Shown one piece after another: positions 4,930 to 5,721 of a DNA stretch of 5,721 bases. Origin of the DNA: an uncultured Muribaculaceae bacterium (GTDB lineage Bacteria; Bacteroidota; Bacteroidia; Bacteroidales; Muribaculaceae); NCBI GenBank assembly GCA_910578035.1, contig CAJTOB010000086.1, positions 1 through 5,721 on the forward strand, given 5' to 3'. The first letter of the stretch is position 1, and each line of letters opens with the position of its first letter. A program made the translations under genes and the position numbers. The notes beneath the pieces were generated by a model, which searched no databases, was not told the origin of the DNA, and saw nothing but the letters and a program-made list of their open reading frames with translations.

Positions 4930-5493
4930 ATGACTCCACAGGAATACAATGAATATATCGCCGTTCATGGAACGGTTATAGACAATTCCCCCGAACACCG
5001 GTTTATGCATGAAGCCTCACAGGAAGCCATACGCATAACAATGGAAATCAACAGCAGCTATCATACTCCTGAAGAATTACGCTCTTTGCTGTCGCGATTA
5101 ACAGGTATGGAAATAGACAGCTCCGTCGGACTTTTCCCTCCGGTATATTCCGATTATGGCAAGAACCTGCATATCGGCAGGAATGTCTTCATCAATATGG
5201 GCTGCAAGTTTCAGGACCAGGGAGGCATTTTCATAGGCGACGGCTCTCTTATAGGACACAACTGCGTAATGGCTACCATAAACCATGACCCCGATCCTGC
5301 AAAGCGTGGCTCGATGACATTCAGACCGATTCGCATAGGCAAGGATGTGTGGATAGGAGCAAACGTTACCATAACACCCGGAGTTACAGTCGGAGACGGG
5401 GCGACAATCGCCGCCGGAGCCGTGGTGACGAAAGATGTGGAGCCACGGACAATTGTCGGTGGAGTGCCTGCAAGATTCATAAAAAAGATATAA
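4930..5493 (+). CDS. Maltose/galactoside-type O-acetyltransferase (left-handed beta-helix)
   Basis: The 187-residue length is normal for the maltose/galactoside acetyltransferase group, which moves acetyl from acetyl-CoA to a sugar hydroxyl in the cytosol. The N-terminal helical cap (about 5-60) contains SPEHRFMHEASQEAIRI. From about residue 72 hexapeptide repeats form the beta-helix: LHIGRNVFINMGC, IFIGDGSLIGHNCVM, IRIGKDVWIGANVTITPGVTVGDGATIAAGAVVTKDV. His119 in ATINHDPD is the catalytic base position (His115 in E. coli LacA). The ending VGGVPARFIKKI is canonical. The true acceptor is unknown, and similar proteins acetylate other sugars or unknown small molecules. It lies six bases after the AraC stop, so it is very likely cotranscribed. 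The domain appears intact. Confidence 0.92.
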   Translation: MTPQEYNEYIAVHGTVIDNSPEHRFMHEASQEAIRITMEINSSYHTPEELRSLLSRLTGMEIDSSVGLFPPVYSDYGKNLHIGRNVFINMGCKFQDQGGIFIGDGSLIGHNCVMATINHDPDPAKRGSMTFRPIRIGKDVWIGANVTITPGVTVGDGATIAAGAVVTKDVEPRTIVGGVPARFIKKI

Positions 5494-5529
5494 CGCGAGT
5501 TCGGGATAAGAAATGCTATAAAAAAGTTG

Positions 5530-5562
5530 AATAGGCAGCTTGAAAAAGCTGCCTATTCTTTT
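5530..5562 (+). terminator. Strong intrinsic terminator after the acetyltransferase gene
   Basis: AATAGGCAGCTT (5530-5541) pairs perfectly over 12 positions with AAGCTGCCTATT (5546-5557) around a GAAA loop and is followed by CTTTT. A-rich sequence before it (AAAAAAGTTG) gives a T-tract on the minus strand too, so it may work both ways. It lies 37 bases past the stop. It could instead belong to the upstream end of the following insertion sequence, shielding its transposase from read-through. Confidence 0.8.
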
Positions 5563-5617
5563 GGTAATTTCGCTGACATTTAGCAATTTAGAGGTACCAA
5601 ACAATAAATACTGTATC

Positions 5618-5721
5618 ATGATTACCGAGAGTAAAGTTACTGAAATTTTTTGTATCGCGGACGATTTCTGCAAGGAATTTGAGATCGAGGTGGCAAAAAA
5701 CGCACTTCCGAGTTCCGCTGA
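5618..5721 (+). CDS. IS982-type transposase, N-terminal start only
   Basis: Thirty-four codons are open and run off the right edge. The start MITESKVTEIFCIADDFCKE, followed by FEIEVAKNAL, closely resembles the opening of a common Bacteroidales transposase assigned, from memory, to the IS982 family (DDE type, full length near 300 residues). Too little is visible to see catalytic residues. Transcription is to the right, away from the acetyltransferase gene. The element's left end must lie within 5494-5617 but no clear terminal repeat can be defined from this end alone. The family name is less sure than the call as a transposase. Confidence 0.68.
   Translation, partial: MITESKVTEIFCIADDFCKEFEIEVAKNALPSSA

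Noticed and set aside
5098..5673. A 191-codon minus-strand open frame opposite the acetyltransferase
   Set aside because: It is antisense to a complete, well-recognised beta-helix protein, crosses the hairpin terminator and resembles no known family.

Overview
The window looks like chromosomal accessory DNA from a Bacteroidales bacterium (Bacteroides, Parabacteroides, Muribaculaceae or similar). Five -7 boxes match the Bacteroidota consensus TAnnTTTG. Ribosome-binding sites are weak or absent, the protein families are typical of gut Bacteroidales, and both window edges carry the starts of insertion-sequence genes of types common there (IS66-like and IS982-like). The species cannot be named from the sequence alone.

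Layout, left to right. (1) 1-395: the end of an IS66-family element, with its first small ORF transcribed leftward and running off the window. (2) 396-1503: a divergent redox-type locus. A leftward pair encodes an NTF2-like protein and an NAD(P)H-dependent FMN reductase-type flavoprotein; the flavoprotein gene is cut off at about codon 55 by the IS66 element. A rightward gene encodes an HxlR-family regulator. The promoter region between them holds a highly symmetric operator candidate whose outer arms are the -33 elements of both promoters. (3) 1504-1648: a convergent spacer with two strong hairpins. (4) 1649-3866: a leftward operon of three proteins that all begin with apparent signal peptides: a flavodoxin broken by a one-base frameshift, a cyclophilin-fold protein with a Bacteroidota-type C-terminal tail, and an alpha/beta hydrolase with a cysteine nucleophile. 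(5) 3867-4005: a divergent regulatory region with inverted repeats. (6) 4006-5493: a rightward AraC-family regulator followed six bases later by a maltose/galactoside-type O-acetyltransferase. (7) 5494-5721: a strong hairpin terminator, then the start of an IS982-type transposase.

How it may work (inference): two regulator-plus-enzyme modules of redox or electrophile-response type sit side by side. The HxlR module has a conserved N-terminal cysteine in its regulator and controls a cytosolic flavoprotein pair. The AraC module probably activates the divergent exported flavodoxin/cyclophilin-like/hydrolase operon, whose promoter lacks a clear -33 element. Both modules show decay: one by IS insertion, one by frameshift. 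No CRISPR array, tRNA, rRNA or phage gene was seen. The most notable signals are the HxlR operator architecture, the lesion in the exported flavodoxin, the exported three-gene module, and a possibly leaderless AraC transcript.
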